Shown: positions 1 through 7,927, counted from the stretch's first letter. The stretch is DNA of 64,000 nucleotides from Alphaproteobacteria bacterium 32-64-14 (GCA_002280725.1 NCEM01000013.1:1-64000), one strand, 5' to 3'. The notes: generated by a model not told the origin, from the letters alone. Numbers and translations are program-made.

Positions 1-46
1 GGTCCAGGGGGAAGAGGTAGCGCAGGATGATCCAGAGCCAGTCCAT
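1..46 (-). CDS. Partial membrane protein, N-terminus only
   Basis: An ATG on the minus strand at 44-46 opens a frame that runs off the left edge. The 15 visible codons read MDWLWIILRYLFPLD, a hydrophobic and aromatic start typical of a membrane protein. Only the start is present, so no family can be named. It would be transcribed leftwards, away from the lipoprotein gene at 443. The call rests on hydrophobic character and position alone and could be chance. Confidence 0.35.
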   Translation of the reverse strand, partial: MDWLWIILRYLFPLD

Positions 47-195
47 GCGCTGAGTATGACCTCAGCTTTTTGCCCGGCCGATTCAGTGCGGCGCTATCCT
101 ACAAATTCACGGGGCAGAGATTTGAAATCGCGCGTGATCTTTTTCGGGTTTCCTACGGATCTGCAAAGGCTGTTTCCCCGGATTTAGCCTCCTCG

Positions 196-316
196 CGGTG
201 TCATTCCGGACGCGCCGCAGGCGTGAGCCGGAACCCAGGGGCTGCAAGCGCAGTGCGTGTGGCTCCTGTGGGTTCCCGCTCTACGCGGCTGCGCCGCTTC
301 GGCTGGAATGACACCG
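196..316. repeat. Intergenic palindromic element, copy 1
   Basis: The gap between the left-edge gene and the lipoprotein gene (47-442) holds no convincing CDS but contains this 121-bp element. Its ends are a perfect 12-bp inverted repeat: CGGTGTCATTCC at 196-207 and GGAATGACACCG at 305-316. Inside are further short palindromes and a GGAACCCAGGGG stretch. Copies of similar architecture lie at 5516-5616 and 12710-12831, also between genes. No open frame or transposase is inside, so it looks like a REP/MITE-type repeat or a structured transcript end rather than a gene. Confidence 0.7.
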
Positions 317-442
317 TGGGTGACGGGCGATTGTGAGCGCGGGCTTGGGGTGTTGTTGGCGTGGCTCATGCGTCCAGCGGCTTTGGGTGCGGGCCTGATG
401 GTGCTAGCGTTGTCGCGGGCCGGCGCGAGCGAGGATCATCGG

Positions 443-1000
443 ATGAGATATGCGATTGCAGCGGCGCTGGTTGTGGCGGTTTCGGGTTGCGCGACGGCGC
501 CCGGGGCTGCGCCCGCGCGGCCGGCGGTTCAGCAGGTTGTGCTGGATGCCGAGGATGAGGCGATCCTGAAGACGGTGGACATGTTCCTACTGGCGATCGG
601 CAATCATGATACCGTCATGCTGGATGAACTGGTGATCGTTGAAGGCGTGTCGTGGTTCCAGCGCGCGGAGTCGGGCGAGTTGAAGGCCGTCGAGCCGTTC
701 ATGAACAGCGGCATGATCGAGCCTGATGCGGACGCGGACCCTTTCATCGAGCGGTACTGGAACCCCATCGTTCACAAGCGCGGCGGGCTGGCGCAGGTGT
801 GGGCGCCGTATGAGCTGCGCGATGATGGCGTGCAGGTGCATTGCGGCATCGACGCGATCGACCTCGTCTATCTCGACGGCGCGTGGCGCATCGCCTCGGT
901 CCTGTCGAGCCTCGAGGTCGGCGTGTGCGAGGCGCTTGGCGCCGGGACGGCGACGGGTGTTCGTCCGCGCGATGGGTGGAAGGAAACTCCCAACCAGTAG
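443..1000 (+). CDS. NTF2/SnoaL-like lipoprotein
   Basis: The product is 185 residues. It begins MRYAIAAALVVAVSGCATA, a lipoprotein signal peptide with the lipid-modified Cys at about residue 16. The mature part starts with a helix (EDEAILKTVDMFLLAIGNHD) and then alternates strands and helices, the layout of NTF2-like/SnoaL/DUF4440 proteins. The end (LVYLDGAWRIASVLSSLE) matches the last beta strands of that fold. The start at 443 is chosen over longer upstream frames because only it gives a signal peptide, and a GAGCGAGGA purine stretch precedes it. The substrate or role is unknown. It ends 1 nt before the convergent gene at 1002. Confidence 0.75.
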   Translation: MRYAIAAALVVAVSGCATAPGAAPARPAVQQVVLDAEDEAILKTVDMFLLAIGNHDTVMLDELVIVEGVSWFQRAESGELKAVEPFMNSGMIEPDADADPFIERYWNPIVHKRGGLAQVWAPYELRDDGVQVHCGIDAIDLVYLDGAWRIASVLSSLEVGVCEALGAGTATGVRPRDGWKETPNQ

Positions 1001-1001
1001 G

Positions 1002-2012
1002 CTATTTGTCCTTCGCGATGAGGCCGGCGTCCTGCATGCGGCCGATCATCAGGGCGTTGTACATGCCGTGATTGCCTTCGTGGCAGGCGTATTCCCACAC
1101 GCCGGGCGAGCGGCTGAACTCGTACTCGCCGCCCCACGGTTCGGACCACACCAGCGGGTCTTCGACGTGGAACTGGTAGAGCAGACGATCATCGGCCACG
1201 CGCGTGAACCGCTCGGTGACTTTCAGCTTGTCGGAGGCGTAGAAGAAATACTGCTCGGGATGGTAGTTGATCGTCTCGACGACGAGCGTGTCGCCTTCAT
1301 ACCAGCCGATTGAATCGCCCATCCAGGGCCGCGTGACTGCGGACGCCGGATTGTGTTTGGAGTTCAGGCGGACGATGCGCGTGTCGTTGATCGTCTCGGC
1401 CATGATGGCCACGGCCTCTGTGCCCTGCGTGATCTGGTAGTTCGTGTTGTAGGCGGCGGCGCGGAGGACGGCGCCGGCCTGGCTGGGCCAGAAGATGCAG
1501 CGCTCGGCGCCGGAGCGCACTTCGTAGCTGTCGAGATCGCCGACTTCGGGCGTGAAGAAGATGGTCTGCAGCGGGCTGGTCTGTTTGGGCGGCGCATCGG
1601 CCTTGCGCGCCGGGATGCGGCCGTTTTCGGGATAGGTGATCAGGGATGTGCGCGGCTCGCCGCCGACGCGCATGACGCGGTTGTTGTTGCCGACCCAGTA
1701 GGCGTTGTAGCCGCCCGTGCTGCCATCCTGCGTGACGCCCTGATTGACGGCGGTTGGCGCGTTGGCGCTGGCCCAGCGGGCGTCTGCGCCGCCTTCGCGC
1801 TGGGCGACTTCCTCGGGCGTCATCACGCGGCGCGTGCCGACGGCGACGGGCCGTTCGAACGGGGTGAGGCTTTCATTGCCCCACGCGCCGGAGAAATCCG
1901 GCTGGCCCATGCCGTTGCGCGGCGCGATGTAGGGCGTCTGCGCGAAGGCGGGCGCGGCCAGCATGATAGCGGCGATGCACAGCAGCGCGGCGCGGGATGC
2001 GCGGGTCGGCAT
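1002..2012 (-). CDS. Secreted PDFSGAW-motif protein of unknown function
   Basis: This 336-residue protein starts with a clean Sec signal peptide (hydrophobic LLCIAAIMLAAPAFA, cleavage near residue 24). The mature part opens with GMGQPDFSGAWGNESLTPFERP. A PDFSG(V/A)W opening of this kind recurs in secreted proteins of unknown function in sphingomonads, Caulobacterales and environmental gammaproteobacteria. The middle carries conserved-looking patches (ERCIFWPSQAG, GDSIGWYEGDTLVVETINY, LTVTERF-like KLKVTERFTRV) and the end reads WEYACHEGNHGMYNAL. AGGAGGA lies just upstream of the ATG. The periplasmic role is unknown; beta-rich lipocalin-like folding is only a guess. Confidence 0.75.
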   Translation of the reverse strand: MPTRASRAALLCIAAIMLAAPAFAQTPYIAPRNGMGQPDFSGAWGNESLTPFERPVAVGTRRVMTPEEVAQREGGADARWASANAPTAVNQGVTQDGSTGGYNAYWVGNNNRVMRVGGEPRTSLITYPENGRIPARKADAPPKQTSPLQTIFFTPEVGDLDSYEVRSGAERCIFWPSQAGAVLRAAAYNTNYQITQGTEAVAIMAETINDTRIVRLNSKHNPASAVTRPWMGDSIGWYEGDTLVVETINYHPEQYFFYASDKLKVTERFTRVADDRLLYQFHVEDPLVWSEPWGGEYEFSRSPGVWEYACHEGNHGMYNALMIGRMQDAGLIAKDK

Positions 2013-2109
2013 GGTGTCCTCCTGACGGCGCGCCTCTACGGGCGGTTTGCAGTCTTTGTAGACGGTAGATGTGGAGGGGGCAAGGTTGGGCTTGGGTGTG
2101 AACGCGCTA

Positions 2110-2679
2110 TCAAAAAACCAGATCGGGTTTTTGATCGATCCACGGATTGCTGCAGAACGGATCGCAGCGTTGCCGGCGCAGCGTGTAATGACTCAGCTTC
2201 GCGCCGGGTTGTGGGTCTCTGAGGGTCAGGTTGAAGTAGCCACCCCTTGGACTAAAACGGAGAAAGACACCTTCCGTCCGACTAGGATTCACTTCCGTCT
2301 CACCGTGCTGGTTGCGGCACACCGAGACGACGGCATAGCCCGCCAAGCTCTTGGCCTCATCATCGATCGAGAACGTGACTCGCTGTGCCTCGGCGTCGCG
2401 GCGGCCAGTTATCCACGCCAGACCGATACGATCTGACGAGACGGACAGCGTTGCTGATTTCAGGTCATCCGCGTAGCCCGACGGGTGGCTGGGCAGATGC
2501 ACCTGACCGATCCAGTCGCCGCCTTCCACCGCTGCCTTGAGTTCCTCAACCGGTACACGCGCGGATTCACCCGTCACACACGACCAACGATCCGGCGAAC
2601 CGGGCTGCATCAGTGGCGGAACGCATGCGCTCGCGAGGACGGCGGCCGTGATCGCAATGCCCCAACCCCGCATCGACAT
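2110..2679 (-). CDS. Hypothetical lipoprotein
   Basis: The product is 189 residues with a lipoprotein signal (MSMRGWGIAITAAVLASACVPP; lipid Cys at about residue 19). The mature domain has scattered Cys residues (WSCVTG, VSVCRN, RRQRCDPFC) that could form disulfides. I recognise no family. The ATG lies 3 nt after the stop of the HNH endonuclease gene upstream, so the two are probably co-transcribed and translationally coupled. A second in-frame ATG two codons in could equally be the start. Its base composition is a little less GC-rich than its neighbours. Confidence 0.65.
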   Translation of the reverse strand: MSMRGWGIAITAAVLASACVPPLMQPGSPDRWSCVTGESARVPVEELKAAVEGGDWIGQVHLPSHPSGYADDLKSATLSVSSDRIGLAWITGRRDAEAQRVTFSIDDEAKSLAGYAVVSVCRNQHGETEVNPSRTEGVFLRFSPRGGYFNLTLRDPQPGAKLSHYTLRRQRCDPFCSNPWIDQKPDLVF

Positions 2680-2682
2680 AGC

Positions 2683-3261
2683 CTACGTTTCCAGTTCGAC
2701 GTCCCAGTAGAGGTAGTCGAGCCAGGTGCCGTGCAGGTGGTTGGGCGGGAATTTGCGGCCCTGCTCCTGCAGCTGGAACGTGGTGGGACGATGCGGACGG
2801 TGGGACGGGTGCATGTGGATCTCGTGCGCCATGCGGCCGCCCTTGCGCAGGTTGCAGGGACTGCACGCGGCGACGATGTTGTCCCAGCTCGTCCGCCCGC
2901 CCTTCGAGCGGGGGATGACATGGTCGAACGTGAGATCCTCGGGCGAGCCGCAATAGACGCACTTGAACCCGTCGCGCAGGAAGACGTTGAAGCGCGTGAA
3001 TGCCGGCTGGCGATCCTGCTTCACGAATTCGCGCAGCGCGATGACGGACGGGAGCCGCATCGTGAGCGAGGGGGAATGGACGTACTCGTCGTATTCCGCG
3101 ACCACATCGACCCGCTCGAGGAAGACGGATTTCACCACCTCCTGCCAAGGCCAGAGGGACAGCGGGTAGTAGGACAATGGACGGAAGTCGGCGTTGAGAA
3201 CGAGGGCGGGCCACCCATTCGGAGCGATGGATGGCGGCGCGTGCGTGACTAGCTGGGTCAT
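2683..3261 (-). CDS. HNH endonuclease family protein
   Basis: This 192-residue protein has an HNH nuclease domain in its C-terminal half. A CVYC knuckle (about residues 101-104), the DH of the HNH signature (FDHVIPRS, 113-114), Asn128 (SWDNIV) and a second CSPC knuckle (133-136) give a zinc-supported beta-beta-alpha-metal nuclease. The N-terminal region (VLNADFRPLSYYPLSLWPWQEV) is typical of the widespread stand-alone bacterial HNH proteins in alphaproteobacteria. These are chromosomally conserved and their physiological substrate is unknown. The start MTQLVTHAPP is chosen over an extension 24 codons longer, which reads as non-coding. A lipoprotein gene follows 3 nt downstream. Confidence 0.85.
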   Translation of the reverse strand: MTQLVTHAPPSIAPNGWPALVLNADFRPLSYYPLSLWPWQEVVKSVFLERVDVVAEYDEYVHSPSLTMRLPSVIALREFVKQDRQPAFTRFNVFLRDGFKCVYCGSPEDLTFDHVIPRSKGGRTSWDNIVAACSPCNLRKGGRMAHEIHMHPSHRPHRPTTFQLQEQGRKFPPNHLHGTWLDYLYWDVELET

Positions 3262-3450
3262 GTGTACCCGTCGTCTTTGACAGGTCAGGCGGCGCAACCC
3301 GCCGGGCCAGTCAGGTTCCCCGCTTTGCGCCACATGGCTCCAGCAACCGGGGTGATCGATTCTGTCTCATAACATCGTGACAGGGGGGCGACATGGCAAG
3401 CCCCGGAAGGGGGATGGCGTGCTGAACGGCCCGTAATGCAGGCAGGAATG

Positions 3451-4098
3451 TCACGCCCCGCCGCGCTGCTCCTCGCGGACCTGGTTGATGTAGGACCAGA
3501 GCATGTGGGCGGCGACGCCCCGATAGGGGCGCCAGCGCTCGCCGGTTTTCAGGAATTTCTTGGGCGGGTGGCGTTTCCGCTCGCTGGTGATCATGCGGTA
3601 GGCCTCGGAGAGGCCGATGTCGGCGTGGGGGAAAACGTCCCAGCGGCCGAGGCAGAACATCAGGTAGACGTCTGCCGTCCAGGGGCCGACGCCCTTCACG
3701 GCGACGAGTTCGGCCTGGGCGGCCTCGTCGCTTGCCTTCGCAACGCGGCGGAGGTTGAGCGTGCCGGACTGCACCGCTTCCGCGATGGAGCGGATGTGCG
3801 CGATCTTGGGCCGCGAGAGGCCGCAGGCGCGCAAGGAGTCGATATCGGCTGCGAGGACGCTGGCGGGCGTGACCTTGCCGAGCACGACTTCCACCCTGCC
3901 CCAGATCGTGCCGGCGGCCTTGGTGGAGAGCTGCTGGTAGGCGATGATCCGAGCGAGGCCATCGTAGTTGCCGGGTCGCGCACGCCATTCGGGCACGCCG
4001 CAATGATCATGAGCCGCTTTCATGACGGCGCAGGATTTTGCGAGGCTCTTCACGGCCTTGGTGAGCTGCTTGCGGTCGGTGACGTCGATGGCGGTCAT
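3451..4098 (-). CDS. alkA: DNA-3-methyladenine glycosylase II (AlkA-like)
   Basis: This 215-residue HhH-GPD glycosylase removes alkylated purines from DNA in base excision repair. The helix-hairpin-helix is LVAVKGVGPWTADVYLM (about residues 131-147), followed by the catalytic Asp160 in FPHADIGL. The N-terminal YDGLARIIAYQQLSTKAAGTI matches the first helices of the family. It lacks the extra N-terminal domain of E. coli AlkA, so it is the short type common in alphaproteobacteria. It stands alone, with about 190 nt of non-coding sequence (3262-3450) after it that shows nothing I recognise. Confidence 0.9.
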   Translation of the reverse strand: MTAIDVTDRKQLTKAVKSLAKSCAVMKAAHDHCGVPEWRARPGNYDGLARIIAYQQLSTKAAGTIWGRVEVVLGKVTPASVLAADIDSLRACGLSRPKIAHIRSIAEAVQSGTLNLRRVAKASDEAAQAELVAVKGVGPWTADVYLMFCLGRWDVFPHADIGLSEAYRMITSERKRHPPKKFLKTGERWRPYRGVAAHMLWSYINQVREEQRGGA

Positions 4099-4268
4099 GG
4101 GGGGAGCTTAGCGCATCTGGGAGCGCACTCAACGAATCCCCTCGTGACTCGCCCCCATCCCGGCTTCGCCGTACTTCCCCCGCACGCGGGGGGAAGACGG
4201 GCCATGCCGTACCCATGGAGAATTTCTCCAGCCCGGCTATAAGCGGCGCGTCATCAGGAAGTACCACC

Positions 4269-4439
4269 ATGTCCAAACAGTCCCCCATCCGCCGGCTTCG
4301 CCGCGATCGTTCGCGTCTGGCGCAGGAGCTTCAGCTCGCGCAGGGCACGAATGATGCGGCCGCGATCCCGATCCTGCAGAAGAAGATCCGCGATCTCGAT
4401 GCAGAGATCGCAGCGCTGGATACGCAGAAGCCGGATTAG
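4269..4439 (+). CDS. Small coiled-coil protein
   Basis: The product is 56 residues and highly charged. It begins MSKQSPIRRLRRDRSRLAQELQ and continues as one predicted coiled coil (heptad-like LQLAQG, IPILQKKIRDLDAEIAAL). AGGAAG sits 8 nt before the ATG. A start 18 codons upstream is open but has no ribosome binding site. There is no catalytic motif. Its stop overlaps the stop of the convergent membrane-protein gene (TAG at 4437-4439 against TAA at 4436-4438 on the other strand). The function is unknown; a structural or partner-binding role would fit. Confidence 0.7.
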   Translation: MSKQSPIRRLRRDRSRLAQELQLAQGTNDAAAIPILQKKIRDLDAEIAALDTQKPD

Positions 4440-4966
4440 CCCACCACGCACCACAGGCACCAGAATTCCGGCGGTCTGAAGAACGTCACCAGACGGCCAG
4501 CCGTGATCACGCCGAGCCAGCAGGCGAGCGAGATGAAGCCGATCACGCGCGCGCGGCTGGGCGGGAGGTCGTAGTCGCCGAGCGCGGAGACGGCGCGGGA
4601 TGTGGTGAGGTAGAAGACCACCACATTGACGCCCGCGATGGCCATGAGGCTGAGCTTGGTCTGGATGGCGGGGTTGTAGAGGTACTGCGACGGGGCGCTG
4701 ACCACGAACATGAAGCCGGTGATGGCGCACATAGCATAGCCCGCGATGCCGAAGGGCACGAGCTTGTGCAGCGCCTTCATGCTGACGCCGCGGGCGACGC
4801 CCATCATGCGCAGGTCGAACATGCCGACCGTGGCGATGAGCAGGCAGAGGCCGAAGAAGTGGACGATCTCTGCAGCGGGCCAGCCCCATTGCGAGTTCAT
4901 CAGGCCGAAAATGCCGACGGACCTGGCCCACTGTTCGATCGCGTCGGGATTGAAGACGGGGTCCAT
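4436..4966 (-). CDS. Integral membrane protein, second of a coupled pair (DUF6644-like)
   Basis: This 176-residue protein starts MDPVFNPDAIEQWARSVG and has about five hydrophobic segments (around 35-55, 70-90, 105-122, 142-160, 163-176). A His in the first (EIVHFFGLCLLIATVGMFDLRMMG) and the C-terminal WCLWC are notable. The ATG overlaps the stop of the upstream gene as TGATG, so translation is coupled. Both halves of the pair share the layout helix, H-x-x-G, hydrophobic stretch, LRxMG, pointing to an old duplication or a heteromer. It resembles the uncharacterised DUF6644 group; that name is from memory and not verified. Substrate and partner are unknown. Confidence 0.75.
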   Translation of the reverse strand: MDPVFNPDAIEQWARSVGIFGLMNSQWGWPAAEIVHFFGLCLLIATVGMFDLRMMGVARGVSMKALHKLVPFGIAGYAMCAITGFMFVVSAPSQYLYNPAIQTKLSLMAIAGVNVVVFYLTTSRAVSALGDYDLPPSRARVIGFISLACWLGVITAGRLVTFFRPPEFWCLWCVVG

Positions 4967-5454
4967 CACGACACCATCAGCACGGTTGCGGTGTGGAGCA
5001 GCAGCTTGCCAAACACGACGCCGCCGAGCCACAGCGCGAGCGTGAGGGCCGCGAGCCATTTCGCGCGCGGCGGAAGCGGCTCCCCTGCTGCGGCGAGCGG
5101 GAAGTAGCGGCGCGCCATCCACATCATCAGCGCGGCGGCGGCGATGAGGGACGCGAACTTCAGGCCGAAGACGGGATTGGTGAGCGCCTTCGCGGGATAA
5201 GCGGCGAGCAGCGCGAGGCCGGAGAGCACGGCGAGCGTGAGGCCGGCCCACATCACCGGGAAGAAGCCGGCGAAGCGTTCGAGCCGGGCTGCGGGGGCGA
5301 GACCCATGATGCGCAGCGAGACGAGGATGCCGCCGCCGATGAGCAGCGCCATACCGATGGAATGGAAAATCAGCGCGATGAAATAGGCGTAGAAATCTTC
5401 GCGCATGAAGATCGAGAACGCCGACTGCTCGATGGCTGTGAAGATTTCCGTCAT
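4966..5454 (-). CDS. Integral membrane protein, first of a coupled pair (DUF6644-like)
   Basis: This 162-residue polytopic protein begins with an amphipathic stretch (MTEIFTAIEQSAFSIFMRED) and then about four membrane segments. The segment FIALIFHSIGMALLIGGGILVSLRIMGLAP carries a buried His and the LRIMG motif that its downstream partner repeats. The downstream gene starts inside this gene's stop codon. The pattern recalls small quinol/heme-type membrane subunits with intramembrane His, but I see no second His arrangement firm enough to claim heme binding. The upstream intergenic stretch (5455-5626) contains a palindromic repeat. Confidence 0.75.
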   Translation of the reverse strand: MTEIFTAIEQSAFSIFMREDFYAYFIALIFHSIGMALLIGGGILVSLRIMGLAPAARLERFAGFFPVMWAGLTLAVLSGLALLAAYPAKALTNPVFGLKFASLIAAAALMMWMARRYFPLAAAGEPLPPRAKWLAALTLALWLGGVVFGKLLLHTATVLMVS

Positions 5455-5515
5455 CCCGGGCGGAGGATGGCATGGGTTTGTGCGAGTGTCAGGGGGAGGC
5501 TCGAAGCATCACCGG

Positions 5516-5616
5516 TTGTCATCCCGGCCGAGCGTAGCGAGAGCCGGGATCCATCTGTCCGATGTCGATTTGGCGCAATGGGTCCCGGATAGCGCTTCGC
5601 GCTTCCGGGATGACAA
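5516..5616. repeat. Intergenic palindromic element, copy 2
   Basis: A 101-bp element between two minus-strand genes. Its ends are a perfect 12-bp inverted repeat, TTGTCATCCCGG at 5516-5527 and CCGGGATGACAA at 5605-5616. Inside, CCCGG...GCCGGG and AGCGCTTCGCGCT make smaller hairpins, so the whole can fold as a cruciform-like structure. The TCATCCC end and the GGGATCCAT/GGGTCCCGG internal junctions match the architecture of copies 1 and 3. It carries no coding sequence. Confidence 0.75.
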
Positions 5617-5626
5617 GCGGTGGACG

Positions 5627-6079
5627 CTACACAGCCCGCAGCGGGTTGAATGCGGCGAGGAAGGCGCCGAGGCCGTTGTCGGCGCCGGGGGCTGGTGAGC
5701 CGGGCATATAGGGGCGTGCGCCGACAGCCTGGCGGAGGTCGGAGAACGCCTGTTTCTCTCCCGGCGACAGGTTGCGCGCGGCGATGAAGCGCATGGGCGC
5801 GCCGGGGAAGAGGCGCTCTTCGGCGGGGCCGGCCTCGAGAACGGTGATATTCGCATGGCGGCGGTCGCGGCGGATGCGCTCGAGCAGGCTGGAGACGCCG
5901 GCGACTGGCCCCTCGAGAACCTGCAGGAACGCGCCCTCGTAGAGCAGCATCAGGCCCGTGATGCTGGCTTGGGCGTTCGCGGCTTTTGCGCGGAAATAGA
6001 TGCGGTCGAGCTCTTCGGCGCGCAGCACACCGACAGCGGTGCTCATGTAGACTAGGCGATGCACGGTACCGGAAGGCAT
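5627..6079 (-). CDS. BLUF-domain blue-light sensor, single domain
   Basis: This 150-residue protein is essentially a lone BLUF (FAD-binding blue-light sensing) domain. Tyr11 (HRLVYMS), Asn35 (AANAQ) and Gln53 (FLQVLEG) sit with spacings of 24 and 18 residues, the same as Tyr21/Asn45/Gln63 of AppA, so the photocycle residues are present. Met96 corresponds to AppA Met106, while the Trp104 position is Ala. No output domain is fused; the last 50 residues (SPGEKQAFSDLRQAV and onward) are a short tail. Signalling must go through a partner. The start is the ATG at 6079, preceded by GGAG; a TTG two codons upstream is possible. Confidence 0.88.
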   Translation of the reverse strand: MPSGTVHRLVYMSTAVGVLRAEELDRIYFRAKAANAQASITGLMLLYEGAFLQVLEGPVAGVSSLLERIRRDRRHANITVLEAGPAEERLFPGAPMRFIAARNLSPGEKQAFSDLRQAVGARPYMPGSPAPGADNGLGAFLAAFNPLRAV

Positions 6080-6203
6080 GGCCAACTCCGCTCCACCGAT
6101 TGAGATGATGCATACTCAATGGTGAACGGGGAATTAGCGTTTGTGTCACACTGCGGTTCCACGACGATGTGTGTCGGGCGCGCACCAGTGTGTTTCGGCT
6201 GCG

Positions 6204-6944
6204 TTACGTGTTGGACAACTCGGCCACCGAATGCGCGAGCACGATGGTTGAGGTGTCGCCCTCGCCTGTGATGCGCTCGGGCCGCCAGCGGCGCTGGAAG
6301 GCGCGGACGGCGGCGGCGGTGGCTTCATCGTACACGCCCGTGACGCTGATCTTGTAGCCGATGGCGGCAAGATCACGCTGGAAACCCTCGACCGTCATGC
6401 CGGCGTCGCCCAGCGAGGCGCCGTGCATCATCCAGGGTTCGGGACGCGCGGGTTGCGGCCAGAGGCCAATGCCGGCTTCCGCGAAGCGCTTCCACGGGAA
6501 GAGTTCGCCGGGGTCTTCCTTGCGATCCGGCGCGATATCGGAATGGGCGACGATGCGGTTCTGCGGGATCGGCCAGCGGGACAGGATGCCCTGGCAAAGT
6601 TCGAGCACGGCGGCGATCTGGGGCTCGGGGAATGGGCGGTAGCCCCATTCATGGCCGGGGTTCACGATCTCGATGCCGATGGAGCGGGAGTTGAGGTCTT
6701 CGTCACCGCGCCACCATGAGCGGCCGGCCTGCCAGGCGCGTTTTTCCTCGGGCACGAGCACGAAGACGCGGCCGTCTTCCTCGACCATGTAGTGGGCCGA
6801 GACGCGGGGCTCCTTGTCTTCCTGCATGCGGGCAAGAGCGGAGGGGCCGTCCTTCATGCCGGTATAGTGCAGCACGAGCATGTCGAGCGGGTGGAGCCGC
6901 TCGTTGAAGTTGGCGCTGGGGGCGTCGATCAGGGTCAGACTCAT
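6204..6944 (-). CDS. N-acetylmuramoyl-L-alanine amidase, AmpD/AmiD type, with peptidoglycan-binding domain
   Basis: This 246-residue Amidase_2 enzyme cleaves the amide between N-acetyl(anhydro)muramic acid and L-Ala of muropeptides. Zinc ligands are visible as His26 (LVLHYTG), His134 (VAHSDIAP) and Asp144 (EDPGELFPW). Glu92 (IGIEIVN) and Lys142 fit the AmpD catalytic residues, with Lys two before the Asp ligand. Residues 180-245 form a PG_binding_1 domain (VEGFQRDLAAIGY...AVRAFQRRWRP). No signal peptide is seen, so a cytoplasmic muropeptide-recycling role is likelier than periplasmic AmiD, although the binding domain is AmiD-like. The ATG overlaps the stop of the upstream transporter gene as ATGA. 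Confidence 0.9.
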   Translation of the reverse strand: MSLTLIDAPSANFNERLHPLDMLVLHYTGMKDGPSALARMQEDKEPRVSAHYMVEEDGRVFVLVPEEKRAWQAGRSWWRGDEDLNSRSIGIEIVNPGHEWGYRPFPEPQIAAVLELCQGILSRWPIPQNRIVAHSDIAPDRKEDPGELFPWKRFAEAGIGLWPQPARPEPWMMHGASLGDAGMTVEGFQRDLAAIGYKISVTGVYDEATAAAVRAFQRRWRPERITGEGDTSTIVLAHSVAELSNT

Positions 6945-7834
6945 TGGCTGATCTTGTCGCCAACCGAGGCTTCAGGGAAGCGCCGGTTGCGGCGAATGCC
7001 GATCACACCCACCCCGGCGAGCGCGATTATGCCGCCGACGATCATGTTCCAGGTGACCCCCTCCCCCAGCAGCAGCACGCCGAGCCCAACGCCCATCACC
7101 GGTGTCATCAAGGTGAGCGGCGACAGGAGGGTGACCTCGTACTTCTTGATCAGGCGATAGAAGCTGCCGTGGGCGAAGATGGAGACGCCGGCGACGGCGA
7201 AGATGCTGGCCAGATAGACGCGCCAATCGAGCGCGGCGTAGGCGTCGACCTGCCCGGTTTCGAGGGCGAAGGACGTCAGCATCAGGGGCGTGATCGAGAA
7301 CAGGCCGATCCATGCCTGCAGCCGCATTGCGGGCATGGGATCGATGCGCTTCATCAGGATGTTGGCGACGGCGCCGACGAAGGCTGCGCCGACGAGATAG
7401 ACGATGCCGATGGTGAGCGAGAACTGGCTGGGGTCGATCACGATGATCATCACGCCCGCGAAGGCGAGGACGATGCCGCTGGTGCGCCAGATGCCGATCT
7501 GCTCCTTCAGGAAGATGATCGACAGGATCGTCGTGAACGGCACGCCGAGCTGGCCGACGACTGCAGCGACGCCGGCGGTGGATTCGGCGAGACCAAGGAA
7601 CAACAGACCGAAATGAATGCCCGCCATGCCCATGGCGATCAGGAACATGACGCCGATCTGGCGCGGCGCGGGCAGCAGGAAGGGCGACAGGACGGCAGCC
7701 AGCAGCGTGACGCGGATGGCGGCGAAGAAGATGGGCGGTACGCCGCCCTCGGTCACCGTCCACCGCGTGATGACGAGGTTGAGCGCCCAGAACAGGCACA
7801 CGGCGACAAGCAGGGCGAAGTCCGCGGGCTTCAT
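6941..7834 (-). CDS. DMT-superfamily (EamA) transporter
   Basis: This 297-residue protein has ten hydrophobic segments in two five-helix EamA repeats. The first repeat starts MKPADFALLVAVCLFWALNLV and has the usual W-x-x-N near the first helix. The two halves have the family patterns (GLAESTAGVAAVVGQLGVPFTTILSIIFLKEQ; EVTLLSPLTLMTPVMGVGLGVLLLGEGV). It is a probable exporter of amino acids or metabolites; the substrate cannot be read from sequence. The start MKPADF is preferred to a frame 14 codons longer. It is coupled to the amidase gene through a 4-nt overlap. Confidence 0.88.
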   Translation of the reverse strand: MKPADFALLVAVCLFWALNLVITRWTVTEGGVPPIFFAAIRVTLLAAVLSPFLLPAPRQIGVMFLIAMGMAGIHFGLLFLGLAESTAGVAAVVGQLGVPFTTILSIIFLKEQIGIWRTSGIVLAFAGVMIIVIDPSQFSLTIGIVYLVGAAFVGAVANILMKRIDPMPAMRLQAWIGLFSITPLMLTSFALETGQVDAYAALDWRVYLASIFAVAGVSIFAHGSFYRLIKKYEVTLLSPLTLMTPVMGVGLGVLLLGEGVTWNMIVGGIIALAGVGVIGIRRNRRFPEASVGDKISQ

Positions 7835-7927
7835 GGCGAGCCTGAAACGGGGGAAACGGGAGATTCGCAGCAACACTATCCGCTGGAAGCGGGCGGGCGC
7901 GAGAGGACGGTTTGTAGCGAGGCGAGC

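Noticed and set aside
7..442. Long plus-strand frame upstream of the lipoprotein gene starting at 257
   Set aside because: The part before 443 crosses the palindromic repeat, has no ribosome binding site, and would hide the lipoprotein signal peptide.
3388..3440. GGGGCGACATGGC stretch recalling the 5' end of tmRNA
   Set aside because: The following sequence lacks TTCGACG, the tag-coding segment and a pairing 3' end, so the resemblance is short and accidental.
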